8,381 nucleotides of DNA from UBA6244 sp041582875 (GTDB lineage: Bacteria > Bacteroidota > Bacteroidia > Bacteroidales > F082), in contig JBFHGX010000164.1 in the NCBI GenBank assembly GCA_041582875.1, positions 1 to 8,381 of the forward strand. Direction: 5' to 3'. Below the pieces are notes generated by a model. The model was not told the origin of the DNA. It did no database searches and worked only from the letters and a program-made list of their open reading frames with translations. Both the position numbers and the translations under genes were made by a program. Within the stretch, counting starts at the first letter, position 1; the number at the start of each line of letters is the position of its first letter. Below, piece by piece: positions 1-8,264 of this stretch.

Positions 1-67
1 AAATTTACCGATTTTTAAGAAATAAGGAAATAAAATAAGGATAATAGTTGAATATAAAATTGAAGGT
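1..67 (+). other. AT-rich leader upstream of the receptor gene, no clear promoter
   Basis: This stretch is rich in A and holds two copies of AAATAAGGA, at 20-28 and 33-41, spaced 13 bases start to start. No Bacteroidota-type -7 (TAnnTTTG) and -33 (TTTG) pair at proper distance is seen. Upstream promoter sequence may lie before the window. No end of a previous gene can be recognised here. Confidence 0.4.
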
Positions 68-3000
68 ATGTTAAGAAATTTACTCCTTACAGTTGGTTTA
101 ATTCTGACCTCGAGCGTACTACTCTTCGCTCAGCAAGGTGCTTTACAGGGAAAAGTAATCGACAAAGACACCAAAGAACCGATACCCTTTGCCAATATTA
201 TATTGGAAAATAAGGGATCGCAAGTGGGTGGTGCCACCTCGGATTTTGACGGTAATTACCAGATTAAGCCAATCCCTCCAGGGAAATACGATTTGAAAGC
301 CACATTTGTAGGTTATCAAACTCAGTTGGTTCAAGGGATTACCATTGGAGCCGATAAGATTCGTTTTTATGATGTTGAGTTGGCCTCTACTTCAGAAACG
401 TTGGAAACTGTAGAAATTGTTGATTACAAAGTTCCTTTGATTAGCAAGGATGAAACCGCCTCCGGTGCATCAATTACTGCAGAGGAAATTTCAAAAATGC
501 CTAATCGTAGTGCCGATGCTGTTGCCACCACAGTAGGGGGAGTATTCTCGGAAGATGGAGAGCGGGGTAGTGTTCGTGGTGCACGTGATGACCAAACCGC
601 TATGTACATTGACGGTATTCGTGTTATTGGTAATTCCAGTGTACCTCAATCAGCCATCGAGCAGGTGGATGTTATTTTGGGTGGTGTGCCTGCGCGGTAT
701 GGTGATGCTACTTCCGGAGTTATTAACGTTACTACCAAGGGTCCTGCGCGTCAGTTTGGTGCAGGGATTGAGTTGGAATCATCTGAATTTTTAGATGCTT
801 TCGGTCATAACCGGGTTGGATTCAATGTAATGGGACCTTTAATTCGCGGTAAAAAAGAATCTCAATCTTCACTCATTGGATTTTTCCTTGCAGGAGATGT
901 CAATATAAATAAAGACGGACGCCCATCGGCTACCGGTTTTTACAATTTGAATGATGAAACGATGACGTATTTACAGGAAAGTCCTCTGCGTCCATCGGGT
1001 TCAGGTTCCGGTACTTATCGCAATGGTGAGTTTTTGCGAATGAGTGATTTAGATTATTCTAAAACTTCAACCAACACGGCTCGTCAGGAGTATAATTTTA
1101 TTGGTAACATTAATATTAGAACCACTGAGACCATTAACCTGACTTTAGGCGGAAGTTATTTTTACTATAATGGAAATGATTATAGTTATCGGTCATCTTT
1201 GGCTAACTGGGATAAAAACACCAAACGTCAACAAACCACTTACAGAGGTTATGTTAAATTTACCCAACGGTTTCCTATAGATCCTGAGAGCACTTCTAAA
1301 TTCCGTAATTTTTATTATTCCTTACAGTTTGACTACAGTAAAGATAAAGGTGAGTACGGAGATCCCGATCACTGGGATGATTTGATGAAATACGGATATT
1401 TAGGAAAATATTCCACTTATATGACTCCATCCTATACTCTGGGAAGTGATACTGTTAATGGTCATTACTATGAAGATGTTTATGTGTTGACTGCATGGGA
1501 TAGTGATACATTGGTAGAGTGGAGTGCACGTGATATCAATCCGTTGATTGCCCAGTATACCACCAATTATTATGGTATTTATGATGGGATTCCTGATGGT
1601 AACTACCAAAGTCTGAGTCAGATTCAAGGTGGTGGTGGACTATTGAATGGTGATTCACCAAATTCTATTTATGGTTTGTACCAGATGCCGGGAACCATTC
1701 AAAGTGGTTATGGAAAGTGGAACAATGATCAGTACAACATGCGCGTGGATGCTTCGTTGGATATAGGAAATCATGCTATAAAAATCGGATTCCAGTATGA
1801 GCAGCGCGTTAATCGTTACATACAATACAGTCCTACTGGTTTATGGACACAAATTCGTGACGGAAGTGGATTAACCAACTTCCATATTGAGCAGTTAGAT
1901 CTTGATAATCCAGAAGTTATTTCATGGGATGGTCATGTTGATACCATTATTTATTACCGTAAATATGACGCCGCTTCTCAGCGCGATTTTGATAAAAACT
2001 TAAGAGAAGCGTTGGGCTTGCCCGTTGACGGACTTGATTACATTGTGATGGACTCGTATGACTACGATGATGGATCTATCGAGTATTATGATAAAAATGG
2101 ACAGATTCACACTGCTCATTTGGACCAAAATGAATTGAATATTGGTTTGTTTTCACCTGATGAATTGTGGAACGAAGGATTGTCGACTGTTAACTATTCC
2201 GGTTTTGATTATAAAGGGAATGTGCTTACCTCACAACCTGCCTTTGAAGATTTCTTCAACGACAGTGAAAACCGCAGTATTGGTGCTTTCCGACCTATCT
2301 ATATGGCTGGTTATATTCAGGATCAGTTTGCTTTTAAAGATTTGATTTTTAATGTAGGTGTGCGTGTTGACCGTTTCGATGCCAACCAAAAAGTATTAAG
2401 CGATCCATTTTTATTATATCCTGCGCATACTGTTGGCGATATCAATGAAGTGGATGGTTTTGGCAATGTAACCCACCCCAGCAACATGGGTTCAGGTTTT
2501 GTGGTGTATGTAGATAAGGTAAAAGATCCTACTCGCATTGTAGGATATCGTGACGGATATACCTGGTACAATGCAGAAGGTATTGAGATTCAAGATCCTA
2601 CTGTCCTTGATGTTGGAAGTGGTATTTCTCCTGCTTTGCTTGATCAAGAGCAAAGCCAGGTAGACATTGAATCCTTCCAGGACTATGATCCTCAGATCAA
2701 TGTGATGCCACGTATTTCGTTCTCATTCCCGATTTCGGATGATGCGCTTTTCTTTGCTCACTATGACGTGCTAACACAACGACCTACCAGTAATATTTTT
2801 TCAAACCCTGCTAACTACTATTATTTTGCCAACCTTGGCGGAATTTTAAGTCCTAACCAACGGATTAGTAATCCTTCTTTGGATCCAACAAAATCTATCG
2901 ATTACGAATTGGGTTTTACACAAAAGATATCTAACTCATCTTCACTTACACTGACCACTTTTTATCGCGAAATGCGTAATATGATTCAGTTGTATCGTTT

Positions 3001-3793
3001 TACCGGAGCATATCCAAAAGATTACACCTCTTATAATAACCTTGACTTTGGTACTGTAAAAGGTTTAACTGCAGAATATGATTTACGCCGCACCAACAAT
3101 GTTCGTTTAAGAGCATCTTATACCTTGCAGTTTGCTGACGCTACCGGATCATCAACTACAACGGCTGCCTCATTGTTAGCTGCTGGTTTACCTAATTTGC
3201 GTTCAACCTTTCCGATGCCATGGGACAGAAGACATGCATTTAACATTGTTATTGATTACCGTTGGGCATCAGGTAAGGCCTATAATGGACCACGTATCGG
3301 TCGTGAAAAATCAGGTAAAGCTCCTGTTGACATATTACAGAACACCGGATTTAGCTTAACCGTTAATGGAGGTTCAGGTACACCTTATACTGCCTCTTAT
3401 AATGTAACTTCTCCTTTAACAGGTGGAAATAATCTATTGAACGGTACTTACGGTGGATCAAGATTGCCATGGCAGTTTAGGTTAGATTTAAGGGTTGATA
3501 AGGATTTTTACTTTAACCTGAATAAAACTGACGGAGACAATGGTAAAAAGGTATTTATGAATGTGTACTTACAGGTATTGAATTTGCTCGACACCAAAAA
3601 CATTATCAATGTATATCCTTACACTGGAAATGCTAATGATGATGGTTATTTGTCAGCTCCTGAGTGGCAACGTCAGATCAATACTCAGATAGATCCAACT
3701 TCGTTTAGAGAGTTATACGGTATATTTGTTGACAACCCAGGCAATTATAGCTCGCCACGTCAAATTAGAATTGGACTTACCTTCAACTTTTAA
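68..3793 (+). CDS. TonB-dependent outer-membrane receptor with N-terminal carboxypeptidase-regulatory-like domain, SusD-less
   Basis: Predicted outer-membrane beta-barrel of 1241 residues that would import, or act on, an unknown ligand using TonB/ExbBD energy. Seen in the sequence: a Sec signal peptide at residues 1-21, probably cut at LFA|QQG; a carboxypeptidase-regulatory-like beta-sandwich at about 26-105 (GKVIDKDTKEPIPFANI, then DFDGNYQI and PPGKYDL); a TonB-box-like stretch at about 112-118 (LETVEIV); a plug domain at about 125-225 with YIDGIRV, IEQVDVILGG and YGDATSGVINVTTKG; then a barrel. Late barrel strands include the NPSLDPTKSIDYELGF region (935-950), PWDRRHAFN (1051-1059) and a final strand ending in Phe (GLTFNF), as expected for BAM-inserted barrels. 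Long polar insertions lie near 425-555, 583-735 and 770-870, making it larger than many members. It contains no cysteine. The ATG at 68 directly precedes the signal peptide; AAGG at 63-66 is too close to be a normal ribosome binding site. No SusD-like gene follows. Family assignment is firm; substrate is unknown. Confidence 0.95.
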   Translation: MLRNLLLTVGLILTSSVLLFAQQGALQGKVIDKDTKEPIPFANIILENKGSQVGGATSDFDGNYQIKPIPPGKYDLKATFVGYQTQLVQGITIGADKIRFYDVELASTSETLETVEIVDYKVPLISKDETASGASITAEEISKMPNRSADAVATTVGGVFSEDGERGSVRGARDDQTAMYIDGIRVIGNSSVPQSAIEQVDVILGGVPARYGDATSGVINVTTKGPARQFGAGIELESSEFLDAFGHNRVGFNVMGPLIRGKKESQSSLIGFFLAGDVNINKDGRPSATGFYNLNDETMTYLQESPLRPSGSGSGTYRNGEFLRMSDLDYSKTSTNTARQEYNFIGNINIRTTETINLTLGGSYFYYNGNDYSYRSSLANWDKNTKRQQTTYRGYVKFTQRFPIDPESTSKFRNFYYSLQFDYSKDKGEYGDPDHWDDLMKYGYLGKYSTYMTPSYTLGSDTVNGHYYEDVYVLTAWDSDTLVEWSARDINPLIAQYTTNYYGIYDGIPDGNYQSLSQIQGGGGLLNGDSPNSIYGLYQMPGTIQSGYGKWNNDQYNMRVDASLDIGNHAIKIGFQYEQRVNRYIQYSPTGLWTQIRDGSGLTNFHIEQLDLDNPEVISWDGHVDTIIYYRKYDAASQRDFDKNLREALGLPVDGLDYIVMDSYDYDDGSIEYYDKNGQIHTAHLDQNELNIGLFSPDELWNEGLSTVNYSGFDYKGNVLTSQPAFEDFFNDSENRSIGAFRPIYMAGYIQDQFAFKDLIFNVGVRVDRFDANQKVLSDPFLLYPAHTVGDINEVDGFGNVTHPSNMGSGFVVYVDKVKDPTRIVGYRDGYTWYNAEGIEIQDPTVLDVGSGISPALLDQEQSQVDIESFQDYDPQINVMPRISFSFPISDDALFFAHYDVLTQRPTSNIFSNPANYYYFANLGGILSPNQRISNPSLDPTKSIDYELGFTQKISNSSSLTLTTFYREMRNMIQLYRFTGAYPKDYTSYNNLDFGTVKGLTAEYDLRRTNNVRLRASYTLQFADATGSSTTTAASLLAAGLPNLRSTFPMPWDRRHAFNIVIDYRWASGKAYNGPRIGREKSGKAPVDILQNTGFSLTVNGGSGTPYTASYNVTSPLTGGNNLLNGTYGGSRLPWQFRLDLRVDKDFYFNLNKTDGDNGKKVFMNVYLQVLNLLDTKNIINVYPYTGNANDDGYLSAPEWQRQINTQIDPTSFRELYGIFVDNPGNYSSPRQIRIGLTFNF
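3629..3664 (+). other. EF-hand-like acidic loop in the receptor's C-terminal barrel region
   Basis: Residues 1188-1199 of the receptor read NANDDGYLSAPE. This fits the 12-position EF-hand calcium loop spacing: Asn at 1, Asn at 3, Asp at 5, Gly at 6, hydrophobic Leu at 8 and Glu at 12. It lies between a predicted barrel strand (VYLQVLNLLD, about 1166-1175) and the last strand, so probably in the final extracellular loop. Calcium binding is inferred from spacing alone; flanking EF-hand helices are not evident, and position 1 is Asn rather than the usual Asp. I recall similar GNxDDDGYL stretches in other Bacteroidota receptors, which would suggest a conserved structural loop. Confidence 0.45.
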
Positions 3794-3845
3794 AAGTTAA
3801 GTTACTAATCAGAAATTGAAATTAGAAAGTAAAATAATTAATATC
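3794..3845 (+). other. 52-base gap between receptor and giant-protein genes, no terminator
   Basis: The gap is AT-rich and contains no GC-rich hairpin followed by a T run, which supports co-transcription of the two genes. There is no strong Shine-Dalgarno sequence before the ATG at 3846. The bases before it, ending AATTAATATC, are the A/T-rich type common at Bacteroidota starts. A TTG at 3816 inside the gap is in frame with the downstream gene. Confidence 0.6.
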
Positions 3846-6800
3846 ATGAAGAATATATCTCGAGTATTAGTGTTCGTTTTCATTTCGGCCATTTTTTCGA
3901 GTCAGTTAATAGCTGAAGAATATCATGGAGGAACCAAGCAAACCAGCAACATTAAGCAAACTACTGCCGGTTGTTCTCCTGCTGCAGCTTACGATTGGCT
4001 TGACATCAACAATGTAAGGGCTCGTATTAACACCGGTGGTGACATGTGGTGGGATCTCCCTGGCGGCGTGGGGTCAAAGTATTTTATTCCTAAAGCCGGA
4101 ACGGCCACCTCAATGTTTAGTGGTTCGTTGTGGATTGGTGGTCTTGACATTAACAATCAGCTTAAATTGGCTGCTCAAAGGTATCGTCAGGTTGGTATCG
4201 ACTATTGGACAGGACCATTAACCATTGATGGAACTGCTGCAGTTGACAATGCTGTATGTGCTGAGTACGATCAGTTTTATAAAATAACGCGTGCAGAAGT
4301 AGATGAGTTTATTGGACATTGTGATCCCACAACCGGAGCTTTTATCCCAAGTGACGATTATCAAATTCCACAATCCATCCTCAATTGGCCTGCACACGGT
4401 GATACTGATGCTGGTCAGAGTTATTATTTGGCTCCTTTTTATGATGTTTTAGGTGATGGGGATTACGATCCATATTCAGGTGACTACCCTTATTATGATA
4501 TCAACAACACCTTATGTCATACTGACGTCAAAACCTTGGAAGAGGAATTGGAAGGATCAGTAAAGGGAAGTATTCTTGCCGACCAGGTTATTAAAGGTGA
4601 CCAGACTTTATGGTGGGTTTTCAATGATAAAGGAAACATCCATACAGAAACTTCAGGTTCAGCCATTGGTATCGAAGTCAGGGCACAAGCTTTTGCTTTT
4701 GCCACCAATGATGTTATCAATAACATGACCTTTTACAGTTATGAAGTTATTAACCGTTCAACATTTGTACTTACCAACACTTATTTCTCACCTTGGGTAG
4801 ATACCGATTTAGGTTATGCCCGGGATGACTTTGTCGGATGTGATGTTGCTCGTGGTTTGGGTTATTGCTATAATGGTACAGCCGTTGATGGAAACGGTGA
4901 GCCAGAATCATATGGAAACCAGCCTCCCGCCATTGGTGTGGACTTTTTCCAAGGACCATACATGGATCCTGATAATTATGACAACCCATCTTATAATGGT
5001 GACAGTGCTGTTGGACCTTCTTTTGGAGGTAATTGTGATATTGTGACCCAAGATGGAAGTTTAATCAATATGTCGTTTAAACGTGATGGTTTGCCAGTTA
5101 CCGAGCCTACCATCGTGCGTGCTGCGGCTATCAATGGTGTGAATTTTGGTAATGGTATCGTAGATGATGAGCGTTATGGTATGCGTCGTTTTGTTTACCA
5201 TAACAATGGTGGTAATCCTGATCAAAGTGACCCTGAAACGGCCGGACAATATTATAACTATCTTAAAGGTATTTGGAAGAATAACGAAAAGATGTTTTAT
5301 GGTGGTACTGCATTAAATGGTCTAGCGGGAACTGTTGGTCCTGAGTGTGATTTTATGTTCCCTGGTGATAGTGACCCTTGTAACTGGGGTACCGGTGGTA
5401 CACCTCCTAATGGTGGATATAATAAAGATGGTTTTTACTGGACAGAAGAAACCGGTGATAATGGTGGTCCTAATCCACCTGAGGACAGACGTTTTATGCA
5501 GTCTGCCGGACCTTTTACATTGGAATCAGGTGCTGTTAACTACATTACTGTAGGTATTCCATGGGCACGTGCTACATCAGGAGGTGCTTTTGCATCTGTA
5601 GAATTATTGCGTGTTGTAGATGATAAATGTCAGGCCTTATTTGATAACTGTTTTAAAGTTATTGATGGCCCTTCTGCGCCAGATTTGACTTTCGTAGAAC
5701 TTGACGAAAGCTTGATTGTTTACATCACCAATTCTCCTTCTTCGAATAATTACCGTGAGCGATATGCTGAATGGGATCCCAACATTATTCAACCTTTGCC
5801 ACAAGCGGAGGATAAAGATCCTGTACGAAGTGACTCTATTTATCGTTTTGAAGGATATCAAATTTTCCAATTGGCTGATGCTACTGTTAGTGTAGATGAG
5901 TTACATGATGCAGACAGGGCTCGTTTGGTTGCACAATTTGACGTGAAAAACGGAGTTACTAAGCTTGTTAATTACTATCAAGATGATGCGATTGGAGCCA
6001 GTGTTCCAGTGGTTGAGGTTGAAGGTGGTGATAATGGTATTCAGCATTCATTTATACTTACCCAAGATGCTTTTGCTACCAGTGATGTTACCTTAGTAAA
6101 CAATAAGCAATATTATTTCATGGCGTTGGCATATGCTTACAACGATTATTTAACCTATGCGCCAGGACCAATTACATATCTTGGTCAAACGCAGCCTTAT
6201 TTGTCAGGTAGAAAAAACATACAAACCTACCCTGCTATGCCACATAAAACCATCAATGGAACCGTGATTAACAGTACCTTTGGTGATAGTCCGCAGATTA
6301 CCCGCATTGCTGGTAATGGTAATGGTGGCATGAGCATTGAGTTAACTGATGAAACTGTAGAAGAAATACTTTCCAAGTCTCCTGCAGGTCCTGATAACTT
6401 ATTTGGTTCACCTGATTATCCTATTGCCTACAATCCAGTATATAAAATTAATGCTGGTCCATTGAATGTTAACATTGTTGATCCATTAAGTGTAATCGAT
6501 TCTGAATACCTATGGTGGATGGACACGTTGGTTTCCGAAAGGATTACTAATGTTACCGGAAAAGCCGAAATTTTAGGTGATACTACGCATAAACTTGTAA
6601 GTAAGTGGAAGCTTTTAGAGAGGAATACCGGACAAATATGGGAAAGTGATACTACCATTATGGTTGAATATGAGCAATTGTTTGTTGAGCAAGGATTTTC
6701 GATCAATGTTGAGCAGCCATTTGCCCCAGGGCCAATTCCTGTAGGTAAAGTTGATGTTGACAACAATCTTGTTCCTATTAGCGATGTGCTTGCACCTAAT

Positions 6801-8264
6801 ACTGGATTACTTGAATCGAGCATTGTATATGCGGATAGTTCACACCAATGGTTGAGTGGGGTAGAAGATTTTGATTTGCCAGGTTTCCCCATTGACTGGA
6901 TCAGGGCGGGAACCTATACCGGTGGTACAGAAAACCCCATTGCTGATGACTGGAACATGGGCGCCAATCCTGCTAACCCATGGGATCCGAACTCCGCATT
7001 TGAAAAGGTACTTAATGGAACTTGGGCTCCCTATGGTTTAACAGCCTATGGTAACAACAAAAACAACAGTATACAAAGTACCGTTGGACCCGCTTATAGC
7101 GACAAATCGAAACGGGAGTACAATAAAATGAGTAACCTTGCCAGTGTTGATATCGTATTGACACCAGATGAAACCAAGTGGACTCGTTGTCCTGTAATAG
7201 AAATGAGTTATTACAGAGCACTTGCTGAAGGCGAAGCATACCGTTTTGCTTTAAGAGCTTCCCCATCAGTAGATAAAGCAGGTAATCCGGCTGTTATAGG
7301 TTCAGGGCCAAGTGATAGTCCAAACGATGCCAACTACATTAGTGATCATGGTATGGGATGGTTCCCAGGTTATGCCATTAACCTTGAAACAGGTGAACGT
7401 CTGAACATGATATTTGGAGAGGACTCCTATTTGGTTGCTCAAAACGGACGTGATATGATTTTTAATCCGACAAAACGTAATACCACACTTACCGGACAAA
7501 TGCAATATGCTGATGAGAACATCTTCCGTGGTACCAATGGTGAGGCCGTATTTGGAGGAAAACATTATGTTTATGTGATGGATCACAATAAGGTACAGTT
7601 TGATATCTTAGGACTTACTTTCAGGATTGATATGCCTGCATACGATGCGGGTGCGTATTCGGTTGGTGTGCTGGATTCCATTTTTGATTTGCCTTATGAT
7701 TATTATGTAGATATGTTCTATGGTTTGTCTATGTACACAGGAATTCCAATGGGTGTTCAGGGTGAAGACTGGCTAGCCAATGACGCGACCATTAAAATCA
7801 GGGTTAGTAAGCCTTACCAACGCGGATACAGCAATTTGCCTGTAGATACCATTTATCAAGATATGGATATTAACAACTTTTATCCCATGTATGGTTTTTC
7901 TACAAAGGGCCTAACCACGGACTTTAATGTGGCTGAGAAACTTGAAAGCGATTTGGATTTGATTTCTGTTGTACCTAATCCTTACTATGCATATTCAGAA
8001 TACGAGAAGAATGCTCTTGACAACCGGGTAAAAATAACCAATTTACCTGAAACATGTACTGTAACTATATACACGGTGAGTGGATTAAAAGTGAAACAAT
8101 TTACTAAAGACTCACCGGAAACGACCATTGAGTGGGATATTGCGAACTTTGTTTCGGTACCTATTGCTGGTGGTGTATATTATGTTCACATTAAATCAGC
8201 AGATGGAGAGAGAGTTATTAAGTGGTTCTGTATTACCAGGATACCTGACTTGAATACTTTCTAG
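3846..8264 (+). CDS. Giant exported protein of a Bacteroidota family with a C-terminal T9SS/FlgD-Ig-like domain; function unknown
   Basis: A 1472-residue protein predicted to be exported. The ATG at 3846 is preferred because it gives a compact signal peptide (MKNISRVLVFVFISAIF, cut near LIA|EE at residue 23); a TTG at 3816 would add ten residues in front. No lipobox cysteine is present. Blocks seen in order: about 50-125 (GGDMWWDL, then SGSLWIGGLDINNQL and AAQRYRQVGIDYW); an Asp-rich GDGDYDPYSGDYP stretch at 203-215; about 252-344 (DQTLWWVFNDKGNIHTE, NDVINNMTFYSYEVINRS, DDFVGCDVARGLGYCYN); about 547-576 (DRRFMQSAGPFTLESG, then VGIPWARA); a fibronectin-like stretch at about 666-770; about 1110-1210 (KWTRCPVIEM, SVDKAGNP, GWFPGYAINLETGERLN); and a PNP-type Ig-like domain at 1370-1462. 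I recognise these blocks from large uncharacterised Bacteroidota secreted proteins, but know of no assigned activity and see no catalytic motif. Fourteen cysteines are present, eleven of them before residue 603. It lies 52 bases after the receptor gene, probably in the same operon. Confidence 0.85.
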   Translation: MKNISRVLVFVFISAIFSSQLIAEEYHGGTKQTSNIKQTTAGCSPAAAYDWLDINNVRARINTGGDMWWDLPGGVGSKYFIPKAGTATSMFSGSLWIGGLDINNQLKLAAQRYRQVGIDYWTGPLTIDGTAAVDNAVCAEYDQFYKITRAEVDEFIGHCDPTTGAFIPSDDYQIPQSILNWPAHGDTDAGQSYYLAPFYDVLGDGDYDPYSGDYPYYDINNTLCHTDVKTLEEELEGSVKGSILADQVIKGDQTLWWVFNDKGNIHTETSGSAIGIEVRAQAFAFATNDVINNMTFYSYEVINRSTFVLTNTYFSPWVDTDLGYARDDFVGCDVARGLGYCYNGTAVDGNGEPESYGNQPPAIGVDFFQGPYMDPDNYDNPSYNGDSAVGPSFGGNCDIVTQDGSLINMSFKRDGLPVTEPTIVRAAAINGVNFGNGIVDDERYGMRRFVYHNNGGNPDQSDPETAGQYYNYLKGIWKNNEKMFYGGTALNGLAGTVGPECDFMFPGDSDPCNWGTGGTPPNGGYNKDGFYWTEETGDNGGPNPPEDRRFMQSAGPFTLESGAVNYITVGIPWARATSGGAFASVELLRVVDDKCQALFDNCFKVIDGPSAPDLTFVELDESLIVYITNSPSSNNYRERYAEWDPNIIQPLPQAEDKDPVRSDSIYRFEGYQIFQLADATVSVDELHDADRARLVAQFDVKNGVTKLVNYYQDDAIGASVPVVEVEGGDNGIQHSFILTQDAFATSDVTLVNNKQYYFMALAYAYNDYLTYAPGPITYLGQTQPYLSGRKNIQTYPAMPHKTINGTVINSTFGDSPQITRIAGNGNGGMSIELTDETVEEILSKSPAGPDNLFGSPDYPIAYNPVYKINAGPLNVNIVDPLSVIDSEYLWWMDTLVSERITNVTGKAEILGDTTHKLVSKWKLLERNTGQIWESDTTIMVEYEQLFVEQGFSINVEQPFAPGPIPVGKVDVDNNLVPISDVLAPNTGLLESSIVYADSSHQWLSGVEDFDLPGFPIDWIRAGTYTGGTENPIADDWNMGANPANPWDPNSAFEKVLNGTWAPYGLTAYGNNKNNSIQSTVGPAYSDKSKREYNKMSNLASVDIVLTPDETKWTRCPVIEMSYYRALAEGEAYRFALRASPSVDKAGNPAVIGSGPSDSPNDANYISDHGMGWFPGYAINLETGERLNMIFGEDSYLVAQNGRDMIFNPTKRNTTLTGQMQYADENIFRGTNGEAVFGGKHYVYVMDHNKVQFDILGLTFRIDMPAYDAGAYSVGVLDSIFDLPYDYYVDMFYGLSMYTGIPMGVQGEDWLANDATIKIRVSKPYQRGYSNLPVDTIYQDMDINNFYPMYGFSTKGLTTDFNVAEKLESDLDLISVVPNPYYAYSEYEKNALDNRVKITNLPETCTVTIYTVSGLKVKQFTKDSPETTIEWDIANFVSVPIAGGVYYVHIKSADGERVIKWFCITRIPDLNTF
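4443..4490 (+). other. Asp-rich, calcium-loop-like motif in the giant exported protein
   Basis: Residues 200-215 read DVLGDGDYDPYSGDYP, with Asp at 200, 204, 206, 208 and 213. The DxxGDGDYDP pattern resembles the calcium loops of dockerin and thrombospondin type 3 repeats, where DxNxDG is usual. Position 3 is Leu here rather than Asn or Asp, so metal binding is uncertain. The following GDYP is typical of this protein family as I remember it. It occurs once and is not part of a tandem repeat. Confidence 0.4.
7953..8261 (+). other. C-terminal PNP-type sorting-like (T9SS type A / FlgD Ig-like) domain with extra tail
   Basis: Residues 1370-1472 of the giant protein. The start LISVVPNPYY is the conserved PNP opening of type A C-terminal domains recognised by the type IX secretion system. 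It is followed by the strand pattern RVKITNLPETCTVTIYTVSG, KVKQF, TTIEWDI, PIAGGVYYVHI and ERVIKWF. These are the usual seven-strand Ig-like hallmarks, including GLKV and the AGGVYYVHI strand. A standard type A domain normally ends within a few residues of the last strand, often with basic residues; here an 11-residue tail, CITRIPDLNTF, follows KWF. I recall KWFGxxRPxDLxxF endings in relatives, so the tail is probably a family trait rather than read-through. Whether T9SS accepts it is inference. Confidence 0.65.

Noticed and set aside
20..41. Direct repeat AAATAAGGA twice upstream of the receptor gene
   Set aside because: The repeat is short and purine-rich in an AT-rich leader, with no symmetry suggesting an operator. 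It is not strong enough to call a binding site.
55..62. TAAAATTG, close to the Bacteroidota -7 promoter consensus TAnnTTTG
   Set aside because: It ends only 5 bases before the ATG at 68, with no TTTG-like -33 element at proper spacing, so it would give an almost leaderless transcript. It is likely chance in AT-rich DNA.
1627..1638. GGT trinucleotide run in the receptor gene as a possible phase-variable repeat
   Set aside because: There are only about four units, and length change in a trinucleotide would not shift the frame. It simply encodes a short Gly run.
2633..2656. Perfect 8-base inverted repeat GCTTTGCT/AGCAAAGC with an 8-base loop
   Set aside because: It lies inside the receptor gene and is fully explained by coding for ALLDQEQS. 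About one such repeat is expected by chance in 8 kb, and no T run follows.
68..3793. SusC/SusD-type polysaccharide-utilisation locus
   Set aside because: The receptor has SusC-like architecture, but the next gene shows no lipobox or SusD-type features, and no glycoside hydrolase is visible.
6428..6892. 154-codon open frame on the minus strand inside the giant-protein gene
   Set aside because: It is antisense to a well-supported coding frame and has no recognisable domain, start context or neighbour logic. Its Ser/Thr/Leu-rich composition is what reversed codons would give.
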